A stretch of 64,000 nt of DNA. It comes from Limnohabitans sp. 2KL-17 (GTDB lineage: Bacteria; Pseudomonadota; Gammaproteobacteria; Burkholderiales; Burkholderiaceae_C). The stretch is taken from the NCBI RefSeq assembly GCF_003063415.1, contig NZ_NESK01000001.1, forward strand, positions 62,001 to 126,000, given 5' to 3'. Positions 60,710 through 64,000 of this stretch are shown one piece after another; the stretch's first letter is position 1; the number at the start of each line of letters is the position of its first letter. Made by a program: the position numbers and the translations under genes. The notes below the pieces were generated by a model, which saw only the letters and a program-made list of their open reading frames with translations, had not been told where the DNA came from and ran no database searches.

Positions 60710-60833
60710 TTTCTGTTTCAACTGTGGGGGAATATGCTGCCATGGTGCCTTTTTGCAGGGCTCCTCAGGTTAGAATGACGGGCTTTGCTGTAGGGCAAAA
60801 ATGCTTATAAATCACTCTGTTACAGGAAAAACA

Positions 60834-61259
60834 ATGGCCATCGAACGCACACTCTCCATCATCAAGCCCGACGCAGTCGCCAAAAACGTCATTGGGCAGA
60901 TTTATGCCCGTTTCGAAGCTGCAGGCCTGAAAGTGGTCGCATCCAGGATGGCGCATCTGTCGCGCGGCGAAGCCGAAGCTTTTTATGCTGTGCACAAAGC
61001 ACGTCCTTTCTTCAAGGATTTGGTCGATTTCATGATTTCCGGTCCCGTGATGATTCAGGCCTTGGAAGGCGAAAACGCCATCTCCAAGAACCGTGACCTG
61101 ATGGGCGCGACAGATCCCAAGAAAGCAGATGCCGGCACCATCCGTGCTGATTTTGCGGACAGCATCGATGCCAACGCCGTGCATGGCTCTGATGCGCCTG
61201 AAACTGCTGCCGCTGAAGTCGCATTCTTCTTCGCTGGCATGAACGTTTACACCCGCTGA
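60834..61259 (+). CDS. ndk: Nucleoside-diphosphate kinase
   Basis: 141 residues from ATG 60834 ([20 protein letters not shown]), preceded by AGGAAA. The phospho-accepting His is in [12 protein letters not shown], and the [17 protein letters not shown] and [18 protein letters not shown] blocks match Ndk. It balances NTP pools by phosphate transfer. ndk-rlmN-rodZ-ispG is the conserved proteobacterial order, as here. A -10-like TAGAAT at 60771-60776 may serve it; no convincing -35 is visible. Confidence 0.97.
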   Translation: MAIERTLSIIKPDAVAKNVIGQIYARFEAAGLKVVASRMAHLSRGEAEAFYAVHKARPFFKDLVDFMISGPVMIQALEGENAISKNRDLMGATDPKKADAGTIRADFADSIDANAVHGSDAPETAAAEVAFFFAGMNVYTR

Positions 61260-61292
61260 CAGCGTCGCGGCAACAACGCGACCTCAAACATC

Positions 61293-62444
61293 ATGACGGC
61301 CAACCTTCTCGAATTTGATCTGGATGGTTTGGCCGTTTTTTGTGAGAGCCTTGGCGAAAAGCGTTTCAGGGCGACCCAATTGTTTCGTTGGATACACCAA
61401 CGGGGTGCCAGTGATTTTGACCAGATGACCGATCTGGCGAAGTCATTGCGCCAAAAACTCCAGTCTCGCGCACATGTTTCTTCGCTGCCCTTGATCAGTC
61501 AGCACATTTCGACAGACGGCACCATCAAATGGCTGTTCGATGTCGGCGATGGCAACGCCATAGAGTCGGTGTTCATTCCCGAAGACGACCGGGGCACCTT
61601 GTGCATCTCATCCCAGGCCGGTTGCGCTGTAGGGTGCCGTTTTTGCTCTACGGGTCACCAGGGCTTCAGCCGCAATCTGACAACGGGTGAAATTCTCGCC
61701 CAGTTGTGGTTTGCCGAGCATTTTTTGCGCAAGCACCTGCAGACCGATGAACGCGTCATCTCCAACGTGGTGATGATGGGCATGGGCGAGTCCCTGCAAA
61801 ATTACACCGCATTGGTACCGGCACTGCGTGCCATGCTGGACGATCACGGTTACGGCTTGTCGCGCCGCCGTGTCACCGTGTCCACCTCAGGTGTGGTGCC
61901 CATGATCGAGCGACTGTCGACCGATTGTCCCGTCGCTTTGGCCGTGTCTCTTCACGCACCTCATGACACCTTGCGTGACCATTTGGTGCCACTCAACCGC
62001 AAATATCCGCTGGATGAATTGATGCAAGCTTGCATCGCTTATCTGGCCCATGCGCCGCGAGACTTCATCACGTTTGAATATTGCATGCTGGACGGCGTCA
62101 ACGACCAGGCTGAGCACGCCAACCAGCTCATTGATCTGGTTCAAAAGCATGCTCGTCAGGGCCTTCGATGCAAATTCAACCTGATTCCCTTCAACCCGTT
62201 TCCTGCTTCTGGGTTGCTGCGCTCGCCCAACGCCCGCGTACAGGCCTTTGCCAAACAACTTCAGGATGCGGGTTTGGTCACCACGGTTCGCAAAACCCGA
62301 GGGGACGACATTGACGCCGCTTGTGGTCAACTGGCGGGAGATGTAAAGGACCGCACACAAGTGCAAAATCGCATGGCTCAGCAGCGAACCATCATGCTGG
62401 TGCCCGCTTATTCTGTTCAAACACAGGAGTCTGGTGATGCCTGA
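61293..62444 (+). CDS. rlmN: 23S rRNA/tRNA adenine-C2 methyltransferase RlmN
   Basis: 383 residues. Radical-SAM cluster motif [20 protein letters not shown] (Cys-x3-Cys-x2-Cys), [19 protein letters not shown], and [20 protein letters not shown]. The C-terminal methyl-carrying Cys region ([17 protein letters not shown]) is present. It methylates A2503 of 23S rRNA and A37 of some tRNAs. It overlaps the rodZ-like start by 8 bases. Confidence 0.96.
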   Translation: MTANLLEFDLDGLAVFCESLGEKRFRATQLFRWIHQRGASDFDQMTDLAKSLRQKLQSRAHVSSLPLISQHISTDGTIKWLFDVGDGNAIESVFIPEDDRGTLCISSQAGCAVGCRFCSTGHQGFSRNLTTGEILAQLWFAEHFLRKHLQTDERVISNVVMMGMGESLQNYTALVPALRAMLDDHGYGLSRRRVTVSTSGVVPMIERLSTDCPVALAVSLHAPHDTLRDHLVPLNRKYPLDELMQACIAYLAHAPRDFITFEYCMLDGVNDQAEHANQLIDLVQKHARQGLRCKFNLIPFNPFPASGLLRSPNARVQAFAKQLQDAGLVTTVRKTRGDDIDAACGQLAGDVKDRTQVQNRMAQQRTIMLVPAYSVQTQESGDA

Positions 62445-63390
62445 AAACGATCGTTTGGACAATACCTCGGGGCCAACCGACGGCACTCCTGCCCCGCCCC
62501 TGACGGCAGGCAAGTTGTTGAAAACCGAACGGGAGCGGGCGGGTGTGCATCTGGGGGTTTTGGCTGTCAACATGAAGGTTTCGGTCCGTCAACTGGAGGC
62601 CCTAGAGGCTGACCAGTACCCAGCAGACCAAAGCCCTGTTTTTGCCCGTGGACTGGCAGCCAGTTTTTGCCGTCAATTGCGTATCGACCCTGCGCCAATT
62701 TTGGCTTTGATGCCACGCACCGCCAATTATCTTGAGCCACATGGTGCGGTACGCCAAGCGCTTGTTGCACCTGCTGATTTTCGGCGAGTGACCCGGTCGC
62801 CGAGAGGCTTGCAGGTTCAGGCCTGGTGGACTGCGGGCGGGATGCTTCTCCTGATCGCCGCACTCATCTGGCTACCAGGCCCGTCGCAATGGTCCTGGCT
62901 GGAAAGCGTGACGGCTTACATGAACCCACCGGATGCCGATGTGCGTACGCTCAGCCTGCCTCCTCAAGCCATGCCGATGCCAGTCCCCTCTACCTCAGAC
63001 TCTGCATCAATGGGGGCTGTTGCGGGTGTCCCTGCCCTGACAGAGGCATCACCCGCAACCCCTGCAGTCGAGCCACCCGCTGTCATTGAAAACCCGCAAA
63101 CTGCTGTCACGGGGAAAAATATCCAGGCAATCCCATCTGTCGGATCACCGGCTTCAGCGCTTTTGGTTGTCGCAACACAGACCAGTTGGGTTGAAGTTCG
63201 GGATGCCAAAAACCAGGTGATCTGGAGTGGTGTATTGAGCCCGGGCGACACCCAACGCCTGCCAACAGCGGATCTGATGTCCGTCGTTGTGGGCCGCGCA
63301 GACGCCGTTCAAGTGACTTTCAAGGGGCAATCTTTTGATCTTAAACCGCACACCAAAGCCAATGTGGCACGTTTCGAGGTGAAACCATGA
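62437..63390 (+). CDS. rodZ: RodZ-like helix-turn-helix membrane protein
   Basis: 317 residues from ATG 62437 with AGGAG 8 bases upstream; a GTG 3 bases earlier is nearly equivalent. N-terminal HTH ([20 protein letters not shown] to [20 protein letters not shown], a HTH_25-type domain), one membrane segment near residues 130-148 ([17 protein letters not shown]), a Pro/Ser/Ala-rich linker and a C-terminal DUF4115-like beta domain ([20 protein letters not shown]). RodZ links MreB to the membrane. ATGA overlap with ispG. Confidence 0.9.
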   Translation: MPENDRLDNTSGPTDGTPAPPLTAGKLLKTERERAGVHLGVLAVNMKVSVRQLEALEADQYPADQSPVFARGLAASFCRQLRIDPAPILALMPRTANYLEPHGAVRQALVAPADFRRVTRSPRGLQVQAWWTAGGMLLLIAALIWLPGPSQWSWLESVTAYMNPPDADVRTLSLPPQAMPMPVPSTSDSASMGAVAGVPALTEASPATPAVEPPAVIENPQTAVTGKNIQAIPSVGSPASALLVVATQTSWVEVRDAKNQVIWSGVLSPGDTQRLPTADLMSVVVGRADAVQVTFKGQSFDLKPHTKANVARFEVKP

Positions 63391-64000
63391 TCACGCCATC
63401 ACCCATTGCCATCGCTTTGCCCGCACAACGCAAGAGCCGCCAGTCCCGAGTTGTCTGGGGGTCCCGTGTGGTGACCGTCGGCGGGGGCGCCCCCGTTCGC
63501 GTGCAGTCCATGACCAACACCGACACCGTGGATGTGATTGGCACGGCCATCCAGGTCAAGGAACTGGCCATAGCCGGTTCCGAAATGGTGCGGATCACGG
63601 TCAACACCCCCGAGGCAGCGCAAGCTGTGCCGCATATTCGTGACCAACTCGACAAAATGGGCATCGACGTGCCTCTGATTGGCGATTTTCATTACAACGG
63701 CCACCGTTTGCTGACCGATTACCCTGCATGCGCCGAGGCACTGTCCAAGTACCGCGTCAACCCCGGCAACGTGGGCAAGGGTGATAAACGCGATGTGCAG
63801 TTCGGCCAGATGATCGAAGCGGCTGTGCGCTGGAACAAAGCCATACGCATTGGCGTGAATTGGGGCAGCCTAGACCAGGAGTTGCTCGCAGAGTTGATGG
63901 ACCAGAACAGCCTGCGAGCTGAACCCTGGGAGGCTCGGCAGGTGATGTACGAAGCCCTTATTTCGTCGGCTATTTCCTCTGCACAGCGTGCTGAAAGCAT
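63387..64000 (+). CDS. ispG: 4-hydroxy-3-methylbut-2-enyl diphosphate synthase IspG (5' part)
   Basis: Open from ATG 63387 to the right edge (about 204 residues; the C-terminal iron-sulfur part is outside). Typical IspG start: [60 protein letters not shown] and the [10 protein letters not shown] and [16 protein letters not shown] blocks. It acts in the MEP pathway of isoprenoid synthesis, converting MEcPP to HMBPP. Its place after rodZ is the conserved one. Confidence 0.95.
   Translation, partial: MITPSPIAIALPAQRKSRQSRVVWGSRVVTVGGGAPVRVQSMTNTDTVDVIGTAIQVKELAIAGSEMVRITVNTPEAAQAVPHIRDQLDKMGIDVPLIGDFHYNGHRLLTDYPACAEALSKYRVNPGNVGKGDKRDVQFGQMIEAAVRWNKAIRIGVNWGSLDQELLAELMDQNSLRAEPWEARQVMYEALISSAISSAQRAES

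Overview
The host DNA looks like a betaproteobacterial chromosome of the order Burkholderiales, most likely family Comamonadaceae (Limnohabitans/Rhodoferax-like). This is inferred from gene content, gene order and protein style; no 16S rRNA gene is present. The host part is moderately GC-rich, tightly packed with ATGA/TTGA overlaps, and contains no rRNA, tRNA or CRISPR that I can see.

Layout. (1) 1-3873: yejA (3' end)-yejB-yejE-yejF, a peptide/microcin-type ABC importer. (2) 3961-12329: the rimP-nusA-infB-rbfA-truB translation/transcription operon followed by typA. (3) 12343-16757: a DMT-family transporter, an enoyl-CoA hydratase/3-hydroxyisobutyryl-CoA hydrolase-like enzyme, smpB (opposite strand), ratA, rnfH and an RlmI/K-like methyltransferase. 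(4) 16858-20011: guaB and guaA (GMP synthesis). (5) 20013-31770: an AT-rich genomic island of about 11.75 kb. (6) 31774-44891: the displaced guaA terminator, a PaiB-like gene, a tadA fused to a haloalkane dehalogenase, LD-carboxypeptidase, penicillin acylase, an MFS transporter, a LysR/nitroreductase divergent pair, a RecQ-family helicase and small metabolic genes. (7) 45056-52812: prpE and the 2-oxoglutarate dehydrogenase operon (odhA-odhB-lpd). (8) 52925-64000: zapE, dinG, bamD, rluD, scpB, rluB, ndk, rlmN, a rodZ-like gene and the 5' part of ispG.

The most interesting part is the island. It sits exactly at the 3' end of guaA. A 16-bp direct repeat (19997-20012 and 31755-31770) contains the last guaA codons and stop, so guaA stays intact while its own terminator is pushed to the far side of the island (31774-31799). 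Both ends carry matching arm-like repeats, each with a sequence fitting the IHF consensus. The cargo is an integrase with variant catalytic boxes, a small second tyrosine recombinase, a 174-aa protein with all three rolling-circle (HUH) Rep motifs, a short H-NS-like protein, a type I restriction-modification locus with a half-size HsdS, an unrecognised two-gene unit (309 and 142 aa) downstream of the H-NS-like gene, and a small protein that looks like a DUF3553-type domain joined to a free-standing MutS domain I (mismatch-contact domain) directly behind hsdR. The last two are the best candidates for undescribed biology.

In the host part the strongest oddity is the single-frame fusion of tRNA adenosine deaminase TadA to a complete haloalkane dehalogenase, with active-site residues of both enzymes preserved.
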